Shown here piece by piece: positions 33,824 through 40,848 of a DNA stretch of 64,000 nt. Position 1 is the first letter of the stretch, and every line of letters starts with the position of its first letter. Both the position numbers and the translations under genes were made by a program. The DNA lies in the NCBI RefSeq assembly GCF_001513745.1, contig NZ_CP013380.1, forward strand, positions 558,001 to 622,000, read 5' to 3'. The notes beneath the pieces were generated by a model, which saw nothing but the letters and a program-made list of their open reading frames with translations, did not search any database and was not told where the DNA came from. This stretch comes from Burkholderia humptydooensis (GTDB lineage: Bacteria > Pseudomonadota > Gammaproteobacteria > Burkholderiales > Burkholderiaceae).

Positions 33824-35094
33824 GTCGCCTCCGTTGCGCCGAGCGCTTCGCTCCAGCTCGTCGTGCCGTCGCGAACGCGGGCGAGCGCCGCATCGCGCAG
33901 GCTCGTCATGCCTTCGGCGCGCGCTTGTTGCGCGAGTTCGGCGCTGCTCGCGCGCGCGACGATCAGATTGCGCAACTCGACGGACAGCGGCATCACCTGA
34001 TGGATGCCGATGCGCCCCCGATAACCGATTCCATGGCACGCGGCGCATCCCTTCGCGGCATACGGGCGCCAGCCGGCGTCGATCGGCGCGGCGTCGAATC
34101 CCGCGGCGCGCAGTACAGCGGGCGATGCGTCCGACGGCGCGCGGCAAGCGGGACACAGGCGCCGCACGAGACGCTGCGCCGTCACGAGCCGCAGTGCGGC
34201 GGCGAGGTTGTACGGCGCGACGCCGATGTCGAGCAGGCGAGCCACCGCAGCGGGCGCGTCGTTCGTGTGCAGCGTCGACAGCACGAGGTGCCCCGTCTGC
34301 GCGGCCTTCAGCGCGACGTCGGCGGTCTGCGCATCGCGTATCTCGCCGACCATGATGACGTCGGGGTCCTGGCGCAGGAACGCGCGCAGCGCGACCGCGA
34401 AGGTCAGGCCCGCCTTCTCGCGCACGCCGACCTGATTGATCCCGTCGAGCTCGATCTCGGCCGGATCCTCGACCGTGCAGACGTTGCGCGACACGTCGTT
34501 CAGCATCTGCAGGAAGCAATACAGCGACAGCGTTTTGCCGCTGCCCGTCGGTCCCGTGACAAGGACGAGGCCGTGCGGCGCGCCGATCGCCGCTTCGACG
34601 CCGCGCGCCTGAGCCGCGTCGAAGCCGAGCGCGGCGAGCGACAGATCGGCGGGCAGCGTCTCCAGACGCCGCAGCACGAGCTTCTCGCCATGCAGCGTCG
34701 GCAGCGAGCTGACGCGGTAATCGCCCGCGCGCCCCGGCGCGAGCGCGAGCCGCAGCCGGCCGTCCTGCGGCACGCGGCGTTCGGCGATGTCCATCCGCGC
34801 GAGCACCTTGATTCGCGTCACGCATGCGTCGCGCAAATGAGCCGGCGGCCGCGCGAATTCGTGCAGCACGCCGTCGATCCGCAGGCGCACGCGCCAGCCG
34901 GATTCGCGGGGCTCGACATGGATGTCGGACGCGTCGCGCTCGTGCGCTGCGCGCAGCATGTCGGCGACGATGCCGACCGCGGGCGCGTCGTCGGCGAGCT
35001 CGGGATTGCGTGGCCGGGGTGGCGCGATCGCCGCGGCGCCGGGGGCCGCCTGCCGCATGGAAGGAAAAGAAGGGTTGGAGGGCGTTGCGGACAT
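33820..35094 (-). CDS. pilB: Type II/IV secretion ATPase (PilB/GspE family), short form
   Basis: This assembly ATPase has Walker A GPTGSGKTLSLY (about residue 183), Asp box and Walker B region (QDPDVIMVGEIRD), a His box (GHLVLSTLHTND), and a C-terminal zinc motif with CPACR and CAACHG. At 424 residues it is clearly shorter than usual PilB proteins (about 560-570) and lacks the N-terminal MshEN/GspE-N domain. A proline- and alanine-rich N-terminus of about 40 residues replaces it. Operon position with pilC and pilD supports a pilus motor role. Confidence 0.9.
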   Translation of the reverse strand: MSATPSNPSFPSMRQAAPGAAAIAPPRPRNPELADDAPAVGIVADMLRAAHERDASDIHVEPRESGWRVRLRIDGVLHEFARPPAHLRDACVTRIKVLARMDIAERRVPQDGRLRLALAPGRAGDYRVSSLPTLHGEKLVLRRLETLPADLSLAALGFDAAQARGVEAAIGAPHGLVLVTGPTGSGKTLSLYCFLQMLNDVSRNVCTVEDPAEIELDGINQVGVREKAGLTFAVALRAFLRQDPDVIMVGEIRDAQTADVALKAAQTGHLVLSTLHTNDAPAAVARLLDIGVAPYNLAAALRLVTAQRLVRRLCPACRAPSDASPAVLRAAGFDAAPIDAGWRPYAAKGCAACHGIGYRGRIGIHQVMPLSVELRNLIVARASSAELAQQARAEGMTSLRDAALARVRDGTTSWSEALGATEAT

Positions 35095-35193
35095 CGGAAC
35101 CGGCCTCGCGGCCGCCTGCTCGACACGATGAAACGATCATCGCGCGTCGAGCGGGCGGCCGACAGTCGGCCGATCGGCCAACCGCGCCGCGCG

Positions 35194-36489
35194 TCACGCG
35201 CCGGGCGCACGCCCTCCGCGCGGCGTGCGCGGCTTGAACAGCTTGACCGTGCGCACGCCCTGATCTTCGGTGCGCATCACTTCGATCATCACGTCGCCGA
35301 TTTTCAGGCAGACATCGTCCTCGGGAATTTCCTCGAGCTCTTCGAGGATCAGGCCGTTGAGCGTCTTGGGCCCATTGGTCGGCAGGCCGAGGTGCAGCCA
35401 GCGGTTCAATTCGCGCAGCGGCATGCTGGCCGCGACGATGCATTCGCCGTTCGCGTCCCAGCCGCTTTTCGAGTTTTCGCTGCGCGGCATGGTCGTCGTG
35501 AATTCGCCGATCAGCTCCTCGATGATGTCTTCCGGCGTGACGAGCCCCTGCAGCTCGCCGTATTCGTTGACGACGAGCGCCGTGCGGTGTCGGCTTTCCT
35601 GGAAGTATTGCAACTGCTGGAACACCGGCGTGCCGGACGGCACGTAGTACGGCTCCGCGAGCAGCGCGCGCAGCGTCTCGCGATCGAAATCCTGGTTGTG
35701 GAGCGCGGCGAGCGTCTTGCGCACGTGCAGCACGCCGAGCACGCGGTCGATGTCGCCCTCGTAGACGACGAGCCGATTGTGGTAGCAGGTCTCGAGCTGG
35801 TGCAGCACGTCGTCGAGCGGTGCAAGGATGTTGAGCGCCTCGATCTGGCGGCGCGGAATCATCACGTCGTCGACGGTGATGTTCTCGAGATCGAACAGGT
35901 TGAGCAGGATGCTGCGGTGCTTGGTCGGCATGAAGCTGCCCGATTCGAGCACGAGCGAGCGCAGCTCCTCGGTCGACAGCCGCTGGTCGCGGCCGGCCTT
36001 CGTGTTGATCCGCAACGCGGCGAGGATCGATCCCGCGAGCGTGTTGACGAACCACACGACGGGCATCATCACGCGCATCAGCGGCGCGATCACGACGCTC
36101 GCTGGCAACGCGATCCGCTCCGGGAACGTCGCGCCGACGATCTTCGGTGTGATCTCCGCGAACACGATGATGAGGAAGGCGACGATGCCGGTCGCGATCG
36201 ACAGCACGAAGTTGTCGTGGCCGAACGTGCGCAGCGCGATCGACGTCGTCAGCACCGGGATGATCGTGTTGAACAGGTTGTTGCCGATCAGGATCACGCT
36301 CAGCAATTGATCGGTCCGCGCGAGGAGGCGCTGGGTCGTTTTTGCGCCGAGCGCGCCGCGGCCCGCGAGATGTTTGAGCCGATGGCGGTTGAGCGCCATC
36401 ATCGCGGTTTCAGAAATGGAGAAGAAGCTGGAGCAGAGGAGAAGCAGAAAGACGGCGCTGATTTGCGCCCATAAGGGAATTTGGTCCAC
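35194..36489 (-). CDS. HlyC/CorC family (CNNM-CBS) membrane protein
   Basis: The protein of about 431 residues has an N-terminal CNNM domain with four membrane helices (LWAQISAVFLLLLCSSFFSI onward, SETAMMALNR motif), two CBS domains (about residues 205-330, start VDDVMIPRRQIE), and a C-terminal CorC/HlyC FAD-like domain. Members are linked to magnesium or cobalt efflux, but substrate is not shown here. I chose GTG 36489 (VDQIPLW) since the upstream residues of the longer frame look non-coding; an alternative start within 15 bases is possible. Confidence 0.85.
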   Translation of the reverse strand: MDQIPLWAQISAVFLLLLCSSFFSISETAMMALNRHRLKHLAGRGALGAKTTQRLLARTDQLLSVILIGNNLFNTIIPVLTTSIALRTFGHDNFVLSIATGIVAFLIIVFAEITPKIVGATFPERIALPASVVIAPLMRVMMPVVWFVNTLAGSILAALRINTKAGRDQRLSTEELRSLVLESGSFMPTKHRSILLNLFDLENITVDDVMIPRRQIEALNILAPLDDVLHQLETCYHNRLVVYEGDIDRVLGVLHVRKTLAALHNQDFDRETLRALLAEPYYVPSGTPVFQQLQYFQESRHRTALVVNEYGELQGLVTPEDIIEELIGEFTTTMPRSENSKSGWDANGECIVAASMPLRELNRWLHLGLPTNGPKTLNGLILEELEEIPEDDVCLKIGDVMIEVMRTEDQGVRTVKLFKPRTPRGGRAPGA

Positions 36490-36601
36490 GCGTCGCAGAG
36501 TCGGTGAATGACAGGAATGAAAAAGACTATAGCAGAGGGGCGCGGCCGGTTCGTGTACGGCGCCGCATTGCCCGTGCGGCGGGGCGGCACCGTTGCCGCG
36601 C

Positions 36602-36636
36602 AAAAAAAAACCGCGCATTGCGTGCGCGGTTTTTTA
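36602..36636 (-). terminator. Bidirectional terminator, original tRNA-Pro downstream site
   Basis: A 7-bp stem (CCGCGCA/TGCGCGG) with a 5-base loop is flanked by nine A residues on the left and six T residues on the right, so it can act on both strands. On the minus strand it follows the 26-bp tRNA fragment at 36643-36668. I infer it was the natural terminator of the tRNA-Pro gene before insertion. Confidence 0.75.
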
Positions 36637-36642
36637 CAAATC

Positions 36643-36668
36643 TGGTCGGGGTGAGAGGATTCGAACCT
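36643..36668 (-). repeat. Left attachment repeat: 26-bp tRNA-Pro 3' fragment
   Basis: The 26 bases beginning TGGTCGGGGTGAGAGG are identical to the 3' end of the intact tRNA-Pro gene at 62872 and to the start of the repeat at 42470. They encode CCA-discriminator, acceptor and T-arm segments. Identity stops after ...GAACCT, so this copy lacks the anticodon arm seen at 42470. Confidence 0.9.
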
Positions 36669-36748
36669 AGTTCACCCAATCAAATCAATAGGTTACAATT
36701 GAGCGCGTAGCCGCTGGAACATGAGAGTGTAGCAGATTCCCACTCAAT

Positions 36749-36777
36749 TTGACCATACCCCAAAATTTGGCTACTGT
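36749..36777 (+). promoter_or_regulatory. Sigma-70-like promoter of the C4-like leader
   Basis: TTGACC (36749) and TACTGT (36772) are 17 bases apart. Transcription would begin near 36784 and run through the hairpin terminator at 36838 and the C4-like RNA. Not tested by any data. Confidence 0.5.
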
Positions 36778-36798
36778 TGAGGCCGTCACGGAGACACC

Positions 36799-37071
36799 GT
36801 GGCCGGGTTTGGCGACCCGATTATTAGGAGGCGGACGAGCCGCCGCATGTGCGGCTTTTTCGTCTGCATGCCTTTGCGCGCCTATGCGATCAATGGGTGG
36901 GCCTTGGCAGGGAGACCTTCGGGTCTGCCGGTTGCCTCCTATGCCGGTTCGCCAACCCTGCCTTGTGCCCGCCCGCCCATTTGGCGATGGGAGAGCGGGG
37001 CTTACGTTTTCATAGGAGGCCCGACATGCATCAACCCCCCGCTTGTTCAGAACTCTCGGAACCTACCCTAG
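36799..37071 (+). CDS. Small phage-type ORF, Icd/Ash-like
   Basis: A GTG start (36799) with GGAG upstream opens a 90-residue frame beginning MAGFGDPIIRRRTSRRMCGFFVC. The arginine/serine-rich N-terminus resembles the Icd/Ash-like small proteins annotated in burkholderial prophages and in P4, where the frame overlaps an immunity RNA. Here it spans the whole C4-like RNA (36906-36962) and the ribosome site of the next gene. Because the RNA alone would constrain this sequence, translation is doubtful. Confidence 0.4.
   Translation: MAGFGDPIIRRRTSRRMCGFFVCMPLRAYAINGWALAGRPSGLPVASYAGSPTLPCARPPIWRWESGAYVFIGGPTCINPPLVQNSRNLP
36838..36860 (+). terminator. Attenuator-like intrinsic terminator in the leader
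   Basis: Stem AGCCGC/GCGGCT with a 7-base loop is followed by five T. It lies between the leader promoter and the C4-like RNA, as premature terminators do in the P4 immunity region, so it may prevent readthrough in the repressed state. Confidence 0.6.
36906..36962 (+). ncRNA. C4-like antisense RNA (P1/P4 phage immunity type)
   Basis: An outer stem GGCAGGG/CCCTGCC (36906-36912 with 36956-36962) encloses the hairpin AGACC-TTCG-GGTCT, followed by two GCCGGTT-containing single-stranded stretches. This is the architecture and partly the sequence of phage C4/P4 CI antisense RNAs. Bases 36934-36943 (GCCTCCTATG) are perfectly complementary to 37011-37020 (CATAGGAGGC), which is the ribosome site of the gene at 37026. 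Eight of these also pair with TAGGAGGC at 36824. The exact ends of the RNA are inferred. Confidence 0.65.
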
Positions 37072-37274
37072 TCGATATCGCGCTCGTCGGTGTCGATAAC
37101 CTGTCCGCTTTATCGAAGTTGCTCTCAGCCAAGGATGGCGTAGCGTTATTTTCCGGTTCGGATTTGGACGAGCAAAAAGCGATCTGCGACCTTTACGGCG
37201 TTACGCTCACCGCAGTTCGCAGCGCGCTTCATGAACTCAGAGCGAAGAATTGCCCGGAGGTGCTGCATGGCTGA
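37026..37274 (+). CDS. Small hypothetical protein under C4-like control
   Basis: An 82-residue protein (MHQPPACSELSEPTLVDIALVGV...) starts at ATG 37026 with AGGAGG six bases upstream. It has no recognised domain and is mildly acidic with a central region LSALSKLLSAKDGVALFSG. Its ribosome site is exactly the target of the upstream antisense RNA, so translation is likely repressed when that RNA is made. In P1 and P7 the equivalent target is an anti-repressor, but no similarity to Ant was seen. It overlaps the next gene by eight bases. Confidence 0.6.
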   Translation: MHQPPACSELSEPTLVDIALVGVDNLSALSKLLSAKDGVALFSGSDLDEQKAICDLYGVTLTAVRSALHELRAKNCPEVLHG

Positions 37275-37470
37275 AAAATTTAGACGCACATGGCAACCAG
37301 CGCCGCAGTCTCGCATTATTCGTATCTTGGGTCAGGTGGCGGCTTTGACTGATTTTATGCATGGCGACGGGAGCGAAGCATTTGCAATGTTGAGCGACAA
37401 GACGAAAGACGAATTGCGCGCATTGTTTAACGTGCTCAATACGGATTTACGGCATGCCATAAGTCCGTGA
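37267..37470 (+). CDS. Small hypothetical protein, coupled to upstream ORF
   Basis: A 67-residue protein (MAEKFRRTWQPAPQSRIIRILGQ) begins at ATG 37267 inside the end of the previous gene (ATGGCTGA overlap) behind GGAGG. Coupled translation is likely. No domain was recognised. A basic N-terminus is followed by a helical, acidic C-terminal half (DKTKDELRALFNVLNTDLRHA). Confidence 0.55.
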   Translation: MAEKFRRTWQPAPQSRIIRILGQVAALTDFMHGDGSEAFAMLSDKTKDELRALFNVLNTDLRHAISP

Positions 37471-37941
37471 TAGCGCTGCACCGCCGTGGAATTGATTGGC
37501 TATCGGTGGCGGGATAACTGATTTACCCATATTTGGGCTACGCGCGTACACGCGTGCGCGCGCACAACGGCCTCGGTTTTCGCGCGCAATCGGCAAGAAT
37601 TATTGCAGTTTGCGTTTTGAACCGACGAACCGGTCGGTGTCGGGGATCGAAGGTCGCGCAATTCAAACACCCCCACTGGGGCTGGGCGTGGCGCGTGTAC
37701 CTTTGTCGCGCGCGTATAGCGCTGTGGTAGGGGCTGGGTGTCGGGTTAGGGGGCGTGTACCCGTGAATCACGAGCGGTACAGGCGTGCTTAAATTGGTTG
37801 TGCGCGCAACGAGGTTAATGAATGGATGAACGCAAGGTAGTTGCCGGTAGTAACAGTGGTGGCCACGCCAAGCACCGCGATCTGACGGGCCGGGGCGAGT
37901 AAGGCGATGCGATCGGCAGGCAAAAGGCTACGGGCTGAAGA
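37471..37941. other. Intergenic stretch, possible tiny ORF
   Basis: No gene is convincing in these 471 bases. A CGCGTACACGCGTGCGCGCG alternating purine-pyrimidine stretch occurs near 37550. ATG 37822 with GAGG upstream opens a 26-codon frame (MDERKVVAGSNS...) that is unsupported. Another 34-codon frame starts at 37905. Nothing else was seen. Confidence 0.3.
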
Positions 37942-38745
37942 GTGGCTGCAATGGCATCGAGAGGACGGGGCGGCGCGGCGATGCCGACCGAGCCACCAGC
38001 AACGGTTGTAATGGGCGCTGTGAATCGGCTGGCAAAGAGCGCGGTACAGCAGTGGTTACGGAACCCGCACGATGGGCTATGGGGCTGCATGATCGCGATA
38101 GACAGCCTACAGCAGCAATGGTCCGTACAGAAGCGCATGGCGGATAAGGTGTCGTGGCGGAAACACTTTGCCGGGAAGACGCCGCCCGAGAAAGCCGAAT
38201 GGCCGAAGGGTGCGAACGCACGGAATCACACATATTGGAAATGGATGGAATGGCGGGCGAATGAGCATAAACGGTTGGCTGAAATGGCCGTACAGGACGC
38301 CATGCGCCAGCAAGCCGACCGAACCCAAAGAGCCGCCGAAGCCGCTGACACCCACCCGTGGGCGCGCCGCGAGGATATTCGGGCTGCATGGCGCGTGCAG
38401 GAATACCGCTGGAGAGAGGCGGCGGTATGGCGGAGCATCGTGTATGCGTGCTGGCGGGACACGCGGCCTGGCATAGCGGCATGGCCGGTTTGGATGCGGC
38501 CACAGACGGGTGGGAAGAAGGGCAAGCCGCGCGCATTGCCAAGGGTCGATGAGCCGCGCGACAGCAATCATTCGCAAGGGCGTAACCAGAGGCTGCGGCA
38601 GGTCTTCGCGGGATTGCCGACGCGCCCCGATCAAATGACGGCGATACAGGTTATGACGCTGGCAACAGGGAGTGCACCAGATTGGATGATACCCCGGCAA
38701 GTGAACCCGCCGAAGCGCCCCGGACGGCCGCGAAAAGCGACGTAA
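37942..38745 (+). CDS. Tryptophan- and arginine-rich hypothetical protein
   Basis: The 267-residue frame is basic and unusually rich in W, R and Q (for example WKWMEWRANEHKRLAEMAVQ and AAWRVQEYRWREAAVWRSI). No domain was recognised. Its C-terminus PPKRPGRPRKAT has an AT-hook-like RGR/PGRPRK element, so DNA binding is possible. GTG 37942 or ATG 37981 may be the start; GAAG lies before the former. An opposite-strand frame of similar length exists (38107-38700) but is less protein-like. It does not resemble integrase or replication proteins. Confidence 0.5.
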   Translation: MAAMASRGRGGAAMPTEPPATVVMGAVNRLAKSAVQQWLRNPHDGLWGCMIAIDSLQQQWSVQKRMADKVSWRKHFAGKTPPEKAEWPKGANARNHTYWKWMEWRANEHKRLAEMAVQDAMRQQADRTQRAAEAADTHPWARREDIRAAWRVQEYRWREAAVWRSIVYACWRDTRPGIAAWPVWMRPQTGGKKGKPRALPRVDEPRDSNHSQGRNQRLRQVFAGLPTRPDQMTAIQVMTLATGSAPDWMIPRQVNPPKRPGRPRKAT

Positions 38746-38921
38746 AAAGTCTGCGGAAAGTTGGGCGAATACGAACCGCCGTAATCTACGGGAAGCGCCG
38801 TCCCACGTCGAAAATAATTCGCCGTGAGTCGTATTACGTGCTCATTCGGAATGCCGGGCGGAAACAGTGTTCGAATCGGATCAATAGGGTATACCTGACT
38901 GAGCCAAACGTGAGTCATTGA
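38682..38921 (+). CDS. Possible small basic protein
   Basis: A 79-residue frame from TTG 38682, overlapping the previous gene's end, encodes a basic protein (KSLRKVGRIRTAVIYGKRRPTSKIIRRESYYVLIRN). The amino-acid make-up is plausible for a small DNA-binding protein but there is no motif and no good ribosome site. It may not be real. Confidence 0.25.
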   Translation: MDDTPASEPAEAPRTAAKSDVKSLRKVGRIRTAVIYGKRRPTSKIIRRESYYVLIRNAGRKQCSNRINRVYLTEPNVSH

Positions 38922-38992
38922 AAATATGGCTCAATAGGATTGACCGTGTGTGAGCCAGTAGCTACCATTGAGCTATCAATTTAATTGAGCTA
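38896..38992 (+). repeat. ATTGAGC repeat cluster upstream of serine recombinase
   Basis: Two exact ATTGAGCTA copies lie at 38967 and 38984, 17 bases apart, in direct orientation. An inverted GGCTCAAT copy occurs at about 38928 and GACTGAGCC at 38896. Related TCAATAGG and ATTGAGC strings recur near the left end (36685-36704). The cluster ends eight bases before the recombinase start and may be its recombination site or a repressor operator. Confidence 0.5.
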
Positions 38993-38999
38993 GCGAGCC

Positions 39000-39587
39000 A
39001 TGCGGAAACTCTACTACGGGCGCATTTCCACCACGGACGGACAATCAGCAGTCAGCCAGTACGCCGACGCGAAAGCGCACGGGGTCAAGGAAAAAGACGT
39101 GTTCGTTGACGAAGGCGTGAGCGGGTATCACGTCGCGCCGGATCAACGCCAGCAATGGCAACGCGTAGAACACGACTTGCGGCACGGCGGCGTGCTGATT
39201 GTCCGCTGGCTCGACCGGATCAGCCGCCGATACGACGAATTGCACCGCACGATGCGCCGCTTGATGGATATGGGCGTTCGCGTCGAATGCACGTTGAACG
39301 GCATGGTATTCGATGGCGGCGCGACGGACCCGATTGAGAAAGCCACGCGAGACGCTGTACTGGCATTCATGGCCGCGCAGGGCGAAGCAGACTACAAGAA
39401 CCGGGTGGAGATGCAGCGGCGAGGCGTAGCGATTGCCAAGGCCGAAGGGAAGTACACCGGACGCCAGCGCGCCGCCGACTACGCCGAGATTAAGGGCTGG
39501 CGGGCCGAGAACGGCGCAACCATCGCGGCAACGGCGGAGCGCTTCGGCGTGAGTACGGCTACGGTCAAGCGGGCCTGTGCGGCGTGA
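39000..39587 (+). CDS. Small serine recombinase (resolvase/invertase family)
   Basis: This 195-residue recombinase has the catalytic serine in YYGRISTTDGQS (Ser 10), the arginine motif LDRISRRYDELHR (about residue 70), the E-helix (KATRDAVLAFMAAQGEAD), and a short C-terminal helix-turn-helix (AATAERFGVSTATVKRA). Family enzymes cut and rejoin DNA at short inverted sites. It may resolve or invert DNA within element 1. Upstream ATTGAGC repeats are candidate binding sites. It is independent of the tyrosine integrase at the right edge. Confidence 0.88.
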   Translation: MRKLYYGRISTTDGQSAVSQYADAKAHGVKEKDVFVDEGVSGYHVAPDQRQQWQRVEHDLRHGGVLIVRWLDRISRRYDELHRTMRRLMDMGVRVECTLNGMVFDGGATDPIEKATRDAVLAFMAAQGEADYKNRVEMQRRGVAIAKAEGKYTGRQRAADYAEIKGWRAENGATIAATAERFGVSTATVKRACAA

Positions 39588-39597
39588 GGGCACGCAT

Positions 39598-39987
39598 TTA
39601 TAGCGGCGTCTCTTGCAGGGTGTCGCACAACACGACAGCCTCGGCACCGGCGGATTGCTCCATCACGAACAGCAGACACTTTCCTGATGCAATGTCAGCG
39701 TGAACCGCTTGAATTTTCTCGGCACTAGCTTGCGCCCGGTAGTCGTGCTGGCTGCTCGCCCAATTTACGTAGGTTGCAACCTCATCCAACGTGAATTGGT
39801 ATTTCGGGGAAACCAGAAGCCGCGCCACAACGTTTTGACGGGTGAAGTCGTTAATGCGCACCGCCCGGACGCCGGATAGCAGCAATTTCGACATTTTTCC
39901 GTCTGCACACTCGAAGCTCAACGAAAGGGCGGAAGCGGAACGCGAATATTCGCAACCGATGAATTCAGCGTCGTGGTAATTTTTCAT
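39598..39987 (-). CDS. Candidate immunity protein for the adjacent toxin
   Basis: This 129-residue soluble protein (MKNYHDAEFIGCEYSRSASALSLSFEC...) begins 22 bases after the stop of the toxin-like gene and is on the same strand. It has no signal peptide, membrane segment or known domain. Immunity genes of polymorphic toxins lie immediately downstream of the toxin and are of this size, so context suggests that role. Function is inference only. Confidence 0.5.
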   Translation of the reverse strand: MKNYHDAEFIGCEYSRSASALSLSFECADGKMSKLLLSGVRAVRINDFTRQNVVARLLVSPKYQFTLDEVATYVNWASSQHDYRAQASAEKIQAVHADIASGKCLLFVMEQSAGAEAVVLCDTLQETPL

Positions 39988-40009
39988 AGCGGCAGTCGGT
40001 TGTTAGTTC

Positions 40010-40780
40010 TCAGGGCAGCGGAGAGAAACTCACGCCGGGACCACGAACCGGGAATCCCCCGCCCACGTCATCCCAATTGTGCGCATGAGGTATCCCCTGC
40101 CCGTGGTCGTGATCGAAATCAAAGTCTACGACGGGTAGGCCGTTATTTCCGAATAAACGCATTTGCCCCGAGCCGGGATTCGTATACCACGACCCCGCCG
40201 GCCCCGTGTTAGGCGTGCCCGCCAAAATAAAACTCCCGTCGTTTGGCACGTCGGCAGCAAGTTCGAACGGAGCGGCCTCACCAAGAAGCGACGACGCACC
40301 TCCGATATCATTACCGGCCAAGCTACTACCAGCACCAGCGACAACGCTTTCCAGATAGCTTATCAGTTCGTCCGCCGTCACATCGCTGGGCGTCGCCCAA
40401 CTCGGGAGCGGCTTGTCTACTGGCAACGCGGCCACTCCCGGCACGCTGGCGAGCCTGTTAGCCCGTGGAAATGGCGGGGTTGAGGGCGAACCTCCGGCAG
40501 AACCACCACGGGCCACGGGTTGATCGATGGACACCGATACCCGCCCGTCCTCTATGGCGGACCTAAGCGCAGCGACTGGATCGCTATGGAACGCACCAAT
40601 CCCCAGTTTCCGAAGGTATCCCGCTGCACCTGTCGTCAGCCCCGAATACTTCGGCCAGTGCAGCATCAATTCCGAGACGGCGCTACGTTGACCGACCGAT
40701 GGGCGCATTCCGGTTGAGTTTCCCGCACTGGTCAGCGTAGCGCGCTTCCCAGAACCCATGTCGATAGTCACTGAAGCCAT
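40010..40780 (-). CDS. Polymorphic-toxin-like protein with His/Asp-rich C-terminus
   Basis: The 256-residue protein has a loosely structured Gly/Ser/Pro-rich N-terminal two thirds. The C-terminal domain (about residues 185-256) contains GSWYTNPGSGQMRLFG, VVDFDFDHDHGQGIPHAHNW and RGPGVSFSPLP. Such DxDxDHxHGxGxPHxHxW-containing C-termini are typical of polymorphic toxin domains, where the His/Asp cluster is presumed catalytic or metal binding. No secretion signal or Rhs repeat was seen, so the delivery route is unknown. The small gene downstream is its candidate antidote. Confidence 0.6.
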   Translation of the reverse strand: MASVTIDMGSGKRATLTSAGNSTGMRPSVGQRSAVSELMLHWPKYSGLTTGAAGYLRKLGIGAFHSDPVAALRSAIEDGRVSVSIDQPVARGGSAGGSPSTPPFPRANRLASVPGVAALPVDKPLPSWATPSDVTADELISYLESVVAGAGSSLAGNDIGGASSLLGEAAPFELAADVPNDGSFILAGTPNTGPAGSWYTNPGSGQMRLFGNNGLPVVDFDFDHDHGQGIPHAHNWDDVGGGFPVRGPGVSFSPLP

Positions 40781-40848
40781 TCGGCGCGCTCCGCAGAAAG
40801 CGGACGGCAGTGTGCCTGCCGCCCATCAATTACCGTCTGACGAATTTA

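Noticed and set aside
36643..36668. tRNA gene
   Set aside because: Only the 3' arm of tRNA-Pro is present; no acceptor 5' strand or anticodon, so it is an attachment repeat.
38107..38700. 197-codon frame on the minus strand in element 1
   Set aside because: Opposite to the longer plus-strand frame at 37942-38745, Pro/Arg/His-rich with no domain; the plus frame is favoured, though neither is certain.
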